Shown here one piece after another: positions 52,670 to 62,143 of a stretch of 64,000 nt of DNA (within the stretch, counting starts at the first letter, position 1; every line of letters starts with the position of its first letter). The notes beneath the pieces were generated by a model. That model made no database searches, had not been told where the DNA came from, and saw only the letters and a program-made list of their open reading frames with translations. Made by a program: the position numbers and the translations under genes. The DNA comes from Microcystis panniformis FACHB-1757 (lineage in GTDB: Bacteria; Cyanobacteriota; Cyanobacteriia; Cyanobacteriales; Microcystaceae). The stretch spans positions 2,914,001 through 2,978,000 of the forward strand of contig NZ_CP011339.1 in NCBI RefSeq assembly GCF_001264245.1, given 5' to 3'.

Positions 52670-55335
52670 ATGACAAGTAACTACGGCGCGGAACAGATAC
52701 AAGTTCTCGAAGGGTTAGAACCAGTCAGGAAGCGGCCGGGGATGTATATCGGTACGACTGGGCCGCGGGGACTACATCATTTAGTCTATGAAGTGGTGGA
52801 CAACTCGATCGATGAGGCCCTAGCGGGTTACTGTACTCATATCGAAGTGGATATCAAGGCCGATGGTTCCGTCAGCGTCACCGACGATGGCCGGGGTATT
52901 CCCACCGATGTCCACCCGACCACGGGTAAATCTGCTCTCGAAACCGTTCTCACTATACTTCATGCCGGCGGTAAATTTGGCAGTGGTGGTTATAAAGTGT
53001 CGGGAGGGTTACACGGAGTCGGGATTTCCGTCGTTAATGCTCTTTCTGCATGGGTCGATGTCACCGTCTGGCGCGATCATAAGGTACATATCCAACGCTA
53101 CGAAAGGGGTATCCCCGTCACAGAATTGGTCAGCAGTCCCAGTCAAGAGGAAAAAACGGGAACTAGGGTTAATTTCCTGCCAGATACCGAAATTTTTAGC
53201 CAAGGTATCGAATTTGATTACAGTACCCTCTCCGGACGTTTACGAGAACTAGCCTACTTAAATGCCGGTGTTAAAATCACCTTTAGCGATTACCGTCCCG
53301 AAGAACCCCACATCGAAACCTATTGTTATGAGGGGGGTATTAAAGAATACGTCGCCTATATGTGTCGGGAAAAAGAAACCCTGCACAAAGATATTATCTA
53401 TGTATCGGGGGAAAAGAACGGAATTAATATCGAAGTGGCGTTTCAGTGGTGTATAGATGCCTATAGCGACAATATTCTCGGTTTTGCTAATAATATCCGC
53501 ACCATTGACGGGGGAACTCACTTAGAAGGATTAAAGGCAGTTCTGACTCGTACTTTAAATAATGTCGCTCGTAAACGCAATAAAATTAAAGAAAACGAGC
53601 CTAATCTAGCGGGGGAAAACGTCCGCGAGGGTTTAACCGCCGTTATTTCCGTAAAAGTCCCCGAACCGGAATTTGAGGGACAAACCAAGACCAAATTGGG
53701 TAACACTGAAGTCCGGGGTATTGTTGATTCCCTGGTGGGGGAAACTCTCAACGAATACCTAGAACAAAATCCCCAAGTGGCCGACACGATTATTGAAAAA
53801 GCAGTACAAGCGTACAAGGCGGCGGAAGCAGCCCGACGGGCCCGGGACTTAGTACGACGGAAATCGGTCTTGGAATCCTCCCCTTTACCGGGTAAATTGG
53901 CTGATTGTAGCGAAAGAGACCCAGAAAAGTCAGAAATTTACATCGTTGAAGGGGACAGCGCCGGCGGCTGTTTTCATGGTGATACAGAAATCGCCCTTGT
54001 CGATGGACGCAACCTCAGTTTTAAACAGCTAGTGACCGAACAAGCGCAAGGAAAGGAACATTTTTGTTATACCATTCGTGACAATGGCACGATCGGGGTT
54101 GAACGAGTTATTAATGCCCGCATCACCAAAAAAGACGCAGAAGTAATTAAAATTACTCTCGATCATGGTGAAGCGATTATTTGTACTCCTGACCATCTTT
54201 TCCTGTTAAGAGATGGTAGCTATAAACCTGCTGCGGCTTTAACTCCAGAAGATGCTTTAATGCCTTTGTATCGGAAATTGTCCGATCTTCGTGACCCCGG
54301 AATCACCATTAACGGTTATGAAATGGTCTGGAATCCCGCTTCCGATTCTTGGTTGTTCACTCATGCGATCGCTGATGGGTATAATCGTTGGCAGGGAATT
54401 AACACAATCAAGAAAACTTACTATCAAAAAACCCTAGCGACCTTAAAACAAATTGAGATCGATCGAGGTTATATTGATTTGGAAGCTTATCAAAAATATC
54501 GGCTTCAGACGCGGGATAAATCAATATTGCGATTCGATTCTTTCTGCGATCGCTACTTTGATGGTGATAAAAATAAAGCCTTAGAAGCGGTGGCTAATTA
54601 CAATCATCGAGTTGTGGCGATCAAGCGATTAGAAACAAGATTCGATGTCTATGATATCGAGGTTCCTCATACCCATAACTTTGCCCTTGCTTCCGGCGTT
54701 TTCGTCCATAACAGTGCCAAACAGGGGCGCGATCGTCGTTTTCAAGCGATTCTACCTCTGCGGGGAAAAATCCTCAATATCGAAAAACCGATGATGCCAA
54801 AATCTACAAAAATACGGAAATTCAATCCTTAATTACGGCCCTCGGTTTAGGGATTAAAGGAGAAGATTTCGACCCCTCACAATTGCGCTATCATCGCATT
54901 GTTTTAATGACTGATGCTGATGTGGATGGCGCACACATCCGAACTTTGTTGTTAACTTTCTTCTATCGTTATCAGAAGAATTTAATTGACCAAGGTTATG
55001 TATATATCGCCTGTCCTCCTCTCTATAAATTGGAACGCGGTAAAAATCATTCCTACTGCTATAGCGATCGAGAATTACAGCAAAAGATAGCGGAATTTCC
55101 CTCCAATGCTAACTACACAATCCAACGTTTTAAAGGGTTAGGAGAAATGATGCCCCAACAACTTTGGGATACTACTATGAATCCCGAAACTCGCACTTTA
55201 AAACGGGTAGAAATCGAAGACGCAGCCAAAGCTGAGGAATTATTTACGATTCTTATGGGCGATCGAGTTGCCCCCCGGCGAGAATTTATCGAAACCCACG
55301 GACCGCGTTTAAATCTTACAGATTTGGACATTTAA
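52670..55335 (+). CDS. gyrB: DNA gyrase subunit B with intein and a one-base frameshift
   Basis: ATPase subunit of gyrase. GHKL ATPase (YEVVDNSIDEALAGY, DDGRGIPTDVHPTTGKSA, GGLHGVGISVVNALS), transducer domain (GGTHLEGLKAVLTRTLN) and TOPRIM start IVEGDSAGG are in order, then the intein (53969-54712), then SAKQGRDRRFQAILPLRGK. At about 54783, CGAAAAACCG should read with one more A: the frame then continues with TDDAKIYKNTEIQSLI and on through VLMTDADVDGAHIRTLLLTFF to the stop at 55333-55335. Because gyrB is essential, a sequencing error in an A-run or a second gene copy is more likely than true loss. With the extra A the host protein is about 640 residues. Confidence 0.93.
53969..54712 (+). other. 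GyrB intein (248 residues)
   Basis: Starts at Cys1 (CFHGDTEIALVDGRN) and ends FALASGVFVHN before Ser+1 of SAKQGRDRR. The B-block TxxH is in IICTPDHLFLL; blocks F and G are in VYDIEVPHTHNFALASGVF. All splicing residues are in place. The middle (about residues 105-215) keeps GYEMVWNPASDSW and FTHAIADGYN but I see no HHKD...NN...HNH core, so the homing endonuclease appears lost. It is inserted inside the TOPRIM motif EGDSAGG|SAKQG, the same position as the known Synechocystis GyrB intein. Confidence 0.9.
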
Positions 55336-55346
55336 ACGGTAACTTT

Positions 55347-55376
55347 GGGCTGTGTTAGTCTAGGCTAATACAGCCC
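55347..55376. terminator. Hairpin between gyrB and the convergent small gene
   Basis: GGGCTGTGTTAG pairs with CTAATACAGCCC (one G-T) around TCTAGG. No T-run on either strand; it may act as a bidirectional stop or stability element. Confidence 0.55.
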
Positions 55377-55413
55377 CCGATAAAATCCCTAAATCCAGTT
55401 ACTAATCGGAGGG

Positions 55414-55632
55414 TTAGGGATTCAAGGAAACTGGGGTGCATTCCACGACTTCATCGAAAAAATCAGCCGGCAGCGGTGGATTATCGGGGTCTTCTAGGGC
55501 ATTTTTGGCAATTTCCGCATCGTTCATCCCTTTAACTTTCTCCCAGTCCGTTTTGGCTTTCAACTTCGCCCACTGTTCGCGGGTGACTCTGGTAATATGT
55601 TCTTCGTTCACGGTTGTTAGCCCTCCTAGCAC
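55414..55632 (-). CDS. Small BrnA-like protein (orphan antitoxin-like)
   Basis: 72 residues; the conserved part is probably the last 65, from VNEEHITRVTREQWAKLKA (GTG start). WEKVKGMNDAEIAKNALEDP resembles the N-terminal segment of BrnA-type antitoxins (WEKVxAMxDxEI). No BrnT toxin or ribbon-helix-helix extension is seen, so it could equally be a conserved cyanobacterial protein of unknown role. It converges on gyrB and lies downstream of the lyase gene. Confidence 0.55.
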   Translation of the reverse strand: MLGGLTTVNEEHITRVTREQWAKLKAKTDWEKVKGMNDAEIAKNALEDPDNPPLPADFFDEVVECTPVSLNP

Positions 55633-55674
55633 TAATTATTCGACGAACCGAGCCACGCCATGTATAGTGTGATT

Positions 55675-56889
55675 TTAAACTAACTTTTGGATAGCTGCTA
55701 CTAACTGCTCGATTTCCGAGGGCAAAGTGAAATAATGAACACAGGCACGCACACAGAGGGGGTCGAGGAGAGTTCGCAGTAAAAACCCTTGTTTTTCTAG
55801 CTGTTGCACTAACTTTTGTGGGGTGATAGCCGAGTCAATTTGAAAGGAAACTAAACCGGATTCCGGTGGAGAATTTTTTAAACATTTCACCCCTTTAATA
55901 TTCTTTAATTCTTCCCAGAGATAAGCCGCTAATTGACAGATTTTTTCGTATCTTTGTCCCCCATCACCCCAGGTGTTATGTACCGCAATAGTTGCCCTTA
56001 AACCCTCAAATTGAGGATAGGCAGAAGTGGCCACTTCAAAGCGTCTGGCATCCGGTTTCCAACCGATAGGCTGTCCTCGGTTATCTGTTTCAACACCGCG
56101 CCAACCGATAAAAGTGGGCTGTAAACTAGGGAAAATTTCGGGACGAATATACAACCCCCCCACACCGGCCGGTCCACACCACCATTTATGACCCGTAAAA
56201 GCATAACAATCGGCGGCAGTAGTGCTTAAATCTAAGGGCAAACAACCCACGGATTGGGCAGCATCCACCACCACTAAAACGGGTTTTTCGGTGACGGAAT
56301 TATCATGACAAAGTTGCGAGATTTCCTTGAGGGGTAAAACCTGTCCGGTATTCCAGAGAACATGACTAACCACCAAAACCCTAGTTTTTGGACGTAGATG
56401 AGCGGAAATCACTTCTATCGGGTTGCCACCGTTTAAAGTTTCCCGAATAGGACAAGTGGAGATTTCCAGATGATAACGACGGGCAATTTCCCGAACTGTG
56501 GCCATAATTCCGGGGTGTTCACAATCGGTTAGTAAAATATGTTCCCCCGCTTGCCAATCAACTCCCCAGAGGGCGATATTACAGCCCACAGTGACATCCT
56601 CGGTGATAGAGAGATTGCTGGGGCTAATTCCCAACTCCTGAGCCATTTCTTGCCTGAGAAGTTCCGTTTTTTTGGTAATCCAATCGTTTACCTGTCCTGA
56701 AAAAGGCCCCTTTTGTTGGAGAAAATTATGGGCATCGATAATTGCTTCTAATCCGGCCTTGGGCAAGGTTCCCTGACCACCGAAATTAAAATAAACTTTA
56801 TTGCTAAGTCCCCGAAATTCCTGTCTTTGTTCGGCTAAATCCGCTTTACTAACGGGGCAATCGAGGCTATTTTCGTCTAAATTCTGCAT
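55675..56889 (-). CDS. Class V aminotransferase-fold enzyme, cysteine/cystine lyase-like (C-DES type)
   Basis: A 404-residue PLP enzyme of the NifS/CsdA fold. The PLP lysine lies in AFTGHKWWCGPAGVGGLYI, an Asp-Ala pair in LVVVDAAQSVGCLP and a PLP-phosphate region in TEDVTVGCNIALWG. The start MQNLDENSLDCPVSKADL and the FNFGGQGTLPK motif fit the cyanobacterial C-DES group (L-cysteine/cystine C-S lyases that can supply sulfur for Fe-S clusters) rather than IscS/SufS, since the usual active-site Cys loop is not obvious. Substrate is not certain. cagttat heptamers lie just upstream of its start. Confidence 0.82.
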   Translation of the reverse strand: MQNLDENSLDCPVSKADLAEQRQEFRGLSNKVYFNFGGQGTLPKAGLEAIIDAHNFLQQKGPFSGQVNDWITKKTELLRQEMAQELGISPSNLSITEDVTVGCNIALWGVDWQAGEHILLTDCEHPGIMATVREIARRYHLEISTCPIRETLNGGNPIEVISAHLRPKTRVLVVSHVLWNTGQVLPLKEISQLCHDNSVTEKPVLVVVDAAQSVGCLPLDLSTTAADCYAFTGHKWWCGPAGVGGLYIRPEIFPSLQPTFIGWRGVETDNRGQPIGWKPDARRFEVATSAYPQFEGLRATIAVHNTWGDGGQRYEKICQLAAYLWEELKNIKGVKCLKNSPPESGLVSFQIDSAITPQKLVQQLEKQGFLLRTLLDPLCVRACVHYFTLPSEIEQLVAAIQKLV

Positions 56890-57168
56890 AAGCGAGGAGA
56901 TGGGGGGTCAGTTATCAGTTATCAGTTATCGGTTATCAGTCAGAAGGTGTTGGGTTTTGGGGTTTTAGGGTTTTAGTTGAATTCCCCATTTCCCCATTTC
57001 CTGACGACGGACGACCGAAGGCTGAATTCTATCGACGGATTAAGTCGCAATTGTCACAATAGTATTAGAGTAGAGGAAACATACTTGGGAATGTTTTCTT
57101 TTTTTAAGTTTATTATTTTTTACTTTACCTCACAGGTCCAGGAAAGCTTAACTTTTCTCCTTGATAGA

Positions 57169-58602
57169 ATGCTACTGACCGATGATTTACTTCTAGACTA
57201 CCAACGTTGTCAACGCCGTGGGTTTTTAAATCTCTACGGCAATAGCCAAGAAAAAGACCCTGAGCGAGATTTTTTGCTTAAATTGCGCCAGGAGAGTCAA
57301 ATTCACGTTAAAAAAGTCCTGCAAGACTCCTATCCCGATTATTGTTCCCTGACTACCCCCAGCACTGATATTTTGGCCGCCGCTAGGGAAACGGAAGCTT
57401 TGATGCGTCAGGGGGTACCCTGTATTTATCACGGAGTCCTTTTGCAATCTACCTATCCCGTCTCTTTAACCGGTTCCCCGCATTTATTAATTAAACAGGC
57501 AGGAGAGTCGAAATTTGGCGATTGGGTTTATTATCCCCTCAATATTCAACTCGGGCGCCGTCCTAAGCCTGAATATAAGCTGCTGGCTACTTTTTACGCC
57601 TATTTATTGGCTAGTATGCAGGGAGTTTTTCCCAGTTATGCGGAAATTGTCCTACGTCGTCATAATCGCTATCGGGTGGAATTGAATCTCTGGTTAACTA
57701 AACTAGAGGAAATAATCAAAAAGTTCGGCGCCATGGTGATTAATCGCCAAGAACCAGAAGTTTTTATCTCGCGTCAGCGTTGCAGTTTATGTCATTGGTA
57801 TAGTCACTGTTATGGTATCGCCCAAGCGAGTCAACATCTTTCTTTAGTCCCGGGGGTGACTCCTAGTCGTTACCAATTTTTACAGTCTTTGGGGGTTTCC
57901 ACCATGGAATCCCTGGCGCTTACCTGTCCTACCCGTATGGGGGAGGGGATGGGGTTAGAGGTGGCTAATCAGTTACAATTACAGGCCCAAGCAATTATTG
58001 AAAATCGGCCCTTTCGCAAAAGTAACGGCAAAACTGCTTATTTGTCTCCCCTACCGAGGGCCGAGATTGAATTTTATTTTGATATCGAAGCGGAACCAGA
58101 ACAGAATTTAGATTATCTTTTGGGGATTTTACGGGTTGATTATCGAGTTAATACCCAGCAATTTTATCCCTTTTTGGCAGAAAAGCCGGAAGATGAAGGC
58201 AGGATATGGCAGGAATTTTTAACCTTAGTCATGCAGGATTATCAAGCACCAATTTTTCACTTTTCTGAGTACGAAGTGGAAACAATTAAGCGATTGGGTT
58301 ATCTTTATAAAACTCCTTCTTCTTTGATTAATCAGTTAGTTTCTCGCTGTTTTGATCTGCACTATCATGTAGTTAACTCGGTAACTTTTCCCGTGGAAAG
58401 TTATTCTTTAAAATCCCTCGCTAACTGGATTGGCTTTCAATGGCGCGACCGGGGAGTAAGCGGGGATCAATGCGTTTGGTGGTATGACCAGTGGTTAAAA
58501 ACAGGAGATCGGACTTTATTGGCGGCTATTTTGCGTTACAATGAGGATGATTGTCGCGCCACCTTTAGGCTAAAAGATTGGCTTGTAAACTTTTTAATTT
58601 GA
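57169..58602 (+). CDS. TM0106-family RecB-like nuclease with RNase-H-like domain
   Basis: 477 residues from MLLTDDLLLDYQRCQRRGFL. The N-terminal RecB-like nuclease part includes EIVLRRHNRYRVEL and a four-Cys Fe-S-type cluster candidate (SRQRCSLCHWYSHCYGIAQ). A helix-hairpin-helix-like linker is followed by a C-terminal DEDD/RNase-H-like domain (IEFYFDIEAEPEQN, YNEDDCRATFRLKDW). Its length and layout match the TM0106 family. The upstream in-frame extension to 56977 has low-quality, unconserved sequence and is rejected. DNA processing or repair is likely; no partner is near. Confidence 0.82.
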   Translation: MLLTDDLLLDYQRCQRRGFLNLYGNSQEKDPERDFLLKLRQESQIHVKKVLQDSYPDYCSLTTPSTDILAAARETEALMRQGVPCIYHGVLLQSTYPVSLTGSPHLLIKQAGESKFGDWVYYPLNIQLGRRPKPEYKLLATFYAYLLASMQGVFPSYAEIVLRRHNRYRVELNLWLTKLEEIIKKFGAMVINRQEPEVFISRQRCSLCHWYSHCYGIAQASQHLSLVPGVTPSRYQFLQSLGVSTMESLALTCPTRMGEGMGLEVANQLQLQAQAIIENRPFRKSNGKTAYLSPLPRAEIEFYFDIEAEPEQNLDYLLGILRVDYRVNTQQFYPFLAEKPEDEGRIWQEFLTLVMQDYQAPIFHFSEYEVETIKRLGYLYKTPSSLINQLVSRCFDLHYHVVNSVTFPVESYSLKSLANWIGFQWRDRGVSGDQCVWWYDQWLKTGDRTLLAAILRYNEDDCRATFRLKDWLVNFLI

Positions 58603-58704
58603 TTCTAAAGATTTATGACAAATAGGGGGTAATGTAGCCGCTGCTACCCGTAGCCGTCAAGGGAAAATGATAGGCTATGGATGTGAAGACAGTCCCCTCA
58701 CCCA

Positions 58705-58947
58705 ATGGTGATCCCCATGTTCTCCCCACTTTTTCCGCTTCTACTCCTACTGCTTTCCTTCCTTAGTCTTCTCTGGTATCAAAAGACCGATAATGATATT
58801 TTTAAAGCTCTTGCCGTTAGTAGTTTGATTTTTGCAATTATTTGGGGCTTAGTTCTCGTTCACTGGTCAATTCACCTGCTGGGACTGCTGTTATTGTTAA
58901 AATTCAGAACCCCCGCTTTCAGCTTGGTGCGCGTGCCTAGATGGTGA
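58705..58947 (+). CDS. Small hydrophobic protein
   Basis: 80 residues (or 76 from a second ATG at 58717). Two or three membrane helices are visible (FPLLLLLLSFLSLLWY, FKALAVSSLIFAIIWGLVLV, HLLGLLLLLKF). No family recognised. It is flanked by the convergent zinc-ribbon gene, 10 bases away. Could be a real small membrane protein; confidence is moderate because of length and composition. Confidence 0.5.
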   Translation: MVIPMFSPLFPLLLLLLSFLSLLWYQKTDNDIFKALAVSSLIFAIIWGLVLVHWSIHLLGLLLLLKFRTPAFSLVRVPRW

Positions 58948-58957
58948 TGGTTTGACC

Positions 58958-59338
58958 CTAATCTTCCAACTGTCCGGTAGGTACTTCGATCGCCTGTACA
59001 TCGATCGTACCGGGAGGGGTGAGAATAATAAACTTACCCCCTGCCACTTTTAATGGTTCACCACAGTTAGGACATTGGCATTCCGTGCGATTAAAACCCG
59101 TAAATTCGTAGCTGCAGACGGGACAGCTATCTTCAACTAAATTGCGTCGTAACCACCAGCGAAAAATACCCCAAGCAATCACAGGGGAAATGATTAGGAA
59201 TGCCACGAGAATTAAAAAACCATTGACTAACCAACCCAGTCCGATCGAGCCTAACAACAATCCGACTAAAATCAAAGATAAGAAACAACCCAAACCAGAA
59301 TCATTGACAGAATAGCTGCGGAAAAAGTTGTTATTCAC
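58958..59338 (-). CDS. Membrane protein with C-terminal zinc ribbon
   Basis: 126 residues: two membrane helices (CFLSLILVGLLLGSIGLGWL, FLILVAFLIISPVIAWGIF), then a zinc ribbon with CPVC and CPNC in EDSCPVCSYEFTGFNRTE and ECQCPNCGEPLK, then a short acidic tail. Such proteins are common in cyanobacteria, with unknown function. The MITE H copy at 59402 sits about 60 bases upstream of its start. Confidence 0.75.
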   Translation of the reverse strand: MNNNFFRSYSVNDSGLGCFLSLILVGLLLGSIGLGWLVNGFLILVAFLIISPVIAWGIFRWWLRRNLVEDSCPVCSYEFTGFNRTECQCPNCGEPLKVAGGKFIILTPPGTIDVQAIEVPTGQLED

Positions 59339-59401
59339 GGCTCAACCCTCGATTCATCAAAGCTGCAATTATCTTTAACCTAACACATTCCCAACACATT
59401 A

Positions 59402-59517
59402 AGTAGCTGGTTATAATTAAATTAAAAATGGATTTTAGGTTCGATCCCCCCTGCCCCCCTTGATAAGGGGGGTGCCGATAGGCGGGGGGATCTGATAATT
59501 TTTAACGCCTACCTACT
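59402..59517 (-). repeat. MITE H copy 2 (116 bp)
   Basis: Reverse orientation of the copies at 62503 and 62921. TA duplication at 59400-59401 and 59518-59519. The interior holds CCCCCTTGATAAGGGG stems. Confidence 0.85.
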
Positions 59518-59695
59518 TACCACGGTTAAATCTTCTTTTTGACTCACTGGTTCCTCACCCTATTCTGCCTTGGCTTTAGTTTTGAGCGAGATTATCCAGA
59601 TTGACATCCTCACCAAATCTGCTGGCGAGTGGGTCGTCTGCTCGCTTCAACTTGTTATAATAGGTCGATACCTATCCACCATATCTCTAAAAACC

Positions 59696-60331
59696 ATGAG
59701 CGATCCTCGTCTGTCTCTAGTGGCAGCTGCCCGAAGATTTTATCAACTGGGTTGGATGCTTGGCACGGCGGGTAATTTATCCGCTAAAGTTGATGATCAT
59801 AGTTTTTGGATTACTGCCAGTGGCAAAAGTAAAGGTAAACTCACAGAACAGGATTTTGTGCGCGTGGATCTGACGGGAAAAGTCAGAGAATTAGCTCATC
59901 GAGATAATCGTCCTTCGGCCGAAACTAGCATTCATCAGGTGATTTATTGTCTCTTTCCCCAAGCACAAGCTTGTTATCATGTCCACTCAGTGGAAGCGAA
60001 TTTAGTTTCCCGTTTTGCTCGTGAGGATAAGTTATCGTTACCTCCCTTAGAAATGTTGAAAGGTTTAGGTATTTGGGTAGAAAATCCTCAAGTATTTATG
60101 CCGGTTTTTGCTAACTATCTCGATGTGCCGAAAATTGCCGCAGAAATAGAAAGTAGATTCTCAACTTTCCCCCCGGAAATTCCCGCTTTACTGATTTCTT
60201 ACCATGGTGTGACGGTGTGGGGTGAGTCTCTAGAAACTACCGAGAATTATTTAGAGATAGTTGAGTATATTTTTCGTTATCTAGTGGCAGCCTATCAATT
60301 GACATACTCCCACCGTCAAGCTACGCTGTGA
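59696..60331 (+). CDS. mtnB: Methylthioribulose-1-phosphate dehydratase MtnB, C-terminus altered by a TnpB element
   Basis: Zn-dependent class II aldolase-type dehydratase of the methionine salvage pathway. 211 residues from MSDPRLSLVAAARRFYQLGW. Metal ligands are in QACYHVHSVEA (HxH) and the later His of ALLISYHGVTVWG. The family ends soon after YIFRYLVAAYQL; here the last nine residues (TYSHRQATL) come from the right end of the TnpB element at 60298. The core is complete, so activity may persist. The frame extends upstream to 59570, but the ATG at 59696 matches the family. Confidence 0.9.
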   Translation: MSDPRLSLVAAARRFYQLGWMLGTAGNLSAKVDDHSFWITASGKSKGKLTEQDFVRVDLTGKVRELAHRDNRPSAETSIHQVIYCLFPQAQACYHVHSVEANLVSRFAREDKLSLPPLEMLKGLGIWVENPQVFMPVFANYLDVPKIAAEIESRFSTFPPEIPALLISYHGVTVWGESLETTENYLEIVEYIFRYLVAAYQLTYSHRQATL

Positions 60332-61650
60332 CGGGGGATTCTTTCCACATCGCTGTTAGAAATTCCTTGTTCAACGAGACAGCTTAGATTCTCAATGTCT
60401 CCACTGAAAACCCAGAGACCGGACTCTCCCAAGGCGTTTGGGTCGGTTTCTGTTTGCCCAACAGTACCGTTGAGATGATTTCCCAAATATTGCAACCCTT
60501 TTTTAAGAATATTTATTGCTGCATTATGATCCCTATCCAAGACTGTTTTACAATTGGGGCATTGATGAGTTCTAGTGCTTAAGGTTTTTTGAACTCTCGT
60601 CCCACAAACTGAACAATCTTGAGTCGTGAAATGGGGAGTAACAGCAATACAAACAATCCGATAAATCTTGGCAAAATAATTCAACCATTCAGTGAATTGA
60701 TACCAAGAAGCATCAGAAATCGACTTGGCAAGCTGACGATTTTTTACTAAGTTTCTTACCTTTAAAGCTTCATAAACTACCAGATCATTAGACTGGACTA
60801 ACGCCAAAGCGTCTTTAATTGCTTTGTCTTTACGTTGTCTTGATACTTTCAGGTGAAGCCTAGCTACTTTTATCCGTTGCTTGTGATAGTTTTTAGACTG
60901 TTTTTTCCCTTGAAGAAATCGTTTTGATAATCTCCTTTGTGCTTTTTTCAGTCGTTTTTCTGACTTTCGTAAATAACGTGGATTCTCTACAGTATTGCCT
61001 TGGGCATCAGTATAAAACTCTTTTAACCCTAAGTCAATTCCTGTTATTTGTCCCGTTGGTTTATGGTATTCTTTCCGTTCTATGTCAATCAAAAACTGGC
61101 AATAATAACCATCAGCACGTCTAACAACTCTTACCCGTTTAATCTGTTGCTCTGAATAATAAACTAATGTCTTTTGACTACACCATAAATCAAATTCTCC
61201 TGCTTTAAACCCGTCAGTAAATCTGATTTTACGTCGCTCATTAGATAGTTTGTAGCCCGTTAGTTTATACTCAACGGAACGGCTATGCTTTTTGAACCGA
61301 GGAAAACCCTTTTTCCCAAGTATCTTAGCATGACAATTCTGATAAAACCTATTAATTGATTGCCAGGCTCTATCAGCAGCCGATTGACGAGCTTGAGAGT
61401 TTAATTTATTAACCCATGGTGTCTCTTTATTGTTAGCTAGTACCGCGCAAAGTTTTTGGAGGTCATTACGGGTTGTCCCCTTATTGTCCATCCAATAACG
61501 AACACAAGAGTTACGCACAAACTGAGATGTTCTAATTGCTTCATCAAGCCGGTGATATTGCTCTGGTGTTCCGTTTTTTAACTTCGCTTCTACGACTAGC
61601 ATCTAATAATCCTCGACCATTGGTTAAATTAATTATAACACTAAATCCAG
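60298..61650 (-). mobile_element. IS605/IS1341-type TnpB element, intact
   Basis: The right end (here on the left) is the hairpin CCGTCACAGCGTAGCTTGACGG with GGGAGTATGTCAA at 60298. The left end lies beyond the tnpB start, near 61650, and is not exactly placed. No TnpA gene is inside, so it depends on a transposase elsewhere. Confidence 0.75.
60316..61602 (-). CDS. tnpB: TnpB RNA-guided nuclease
   Basis: A 428-residue protein with complete RuvC-like active site: D in TGIDLGLKEFYTD, E in VVYEALKVRNLVKN and D in VLDRDHNAAINIL. The zinc finger is CSVCGT / CPNCKT. The helix-rich N-terminus and the KSEKRLKKAQRRLSKR linker are typical. It uses a guide RNA made from the element's right end, which here would target sequence at the mtnB 3' end. 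Unlike the copy at 31.7 kb it is unbroken. The C-terminus after residue 375 is a variable tail that overlaps the end hairpin. Confidence 0.95.
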   Translation of the reverse strand: MLVVEAKLKNGTPEQYHRLDEAIRTSQFVRNSCVRYWMDNKGTTRNDLQKLCAVLANNKETPWVNKLNSQARQSAADRAWQSINRFYQNCHAKILGKKGFPRFKKHSRSVEYKLTGYKLSNERRKIRFTDGFKAGEFDLWCSQKTLVYYSEQQIKRVRVVRRADGYYCQFLIDIERKEYHKPTGQITGIDLGLKEFYTDAQGNTVENPRYLRKSEKRLKKAQRRLSKRFLQGKKQSKNYHKQRIKVARLHLKVSRQRKDKAIKDALALVQSNDLVVYEALKVRNLVKNRQLAKSISDASWYQFTEWLNYFAKIYRIVCIAVTPHFTTQDCSVCGTRVQKTLSTRTHQCPNCKTVLDRDHNAAINILKKGLQYLGNHLNGTVGQTETDPNALGESGLWVFSGDIENLSCLVEQGISNSDVERIPRHSVA

Positions 61651-61938
61651 TTATTAAAGACTGATTATCTATTCCTCCTTTTGCCTATTGCAAGAGTGCC
61701 TTTTGCCTATCTTCACTAGGAAATTTATTTTGCCTGACTACTGATAACACAGTTTACCGACAGATGGGGGAATTAAACCGATGCTCCGCGGTTGATATTC
61801 TGGTCGGATTTCATCCCCCGCAAAGGTGAGTATCTTGTCGAAAAATGTAGCGGGGGCATTCATCCGACATTCTAGGTAAAACCTTGGTAAACCTTAATTT
61901 AGACAAGGCAATCAAGAAAAGATTGCCGATATTTTCCA
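61651..61938. other. Intergenic region with MITE remnant and inverted repeat
   Basis: Holds TTTTGCCTATTGC words, the right end of a MITE A/F element at about 61716-61742 (AAATTTATTTTGCCTGACTACT, without TA), and an inverted repeat GTCGGATTTCATCCCCCGC / GCGGGGGCATTCATCCGAC at about 61812-61882. No gene seen. Confidence 0.55.
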
Positions 61939-62009
<71 letters not shown>

Positions 62010-62143
62010 GATCAAGCAGTATTCATCGTAGCATAACAGATGACAGTTTGCCAAGACTGGAACCCAAGAGTTGAGCGATCGATCTATAATTTATGCAGCA
62101 GTTCTCTAATCTAGTGGGGGATTTCAGGCTTAAAAAAGCGATT

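Noticed and set aside
53009..53817. Frames on either strand inside gyrB
   Set aside because: They are fully contained in a certain gene and show no independent features.
56977..57168. N-terminal extension of the TM0106-like nuclease
   Set aside because: Composition is unlike the rest and the family starts at MLLTDDLLLDYQRCQRRG; intergenic repeat-like sequence lies there.
59570..59695. N-terminal extension of MtnB
   Set aside because: The conserved protein starts at MSDPRLSLVAAARRF; the extension has no similarity to the family.
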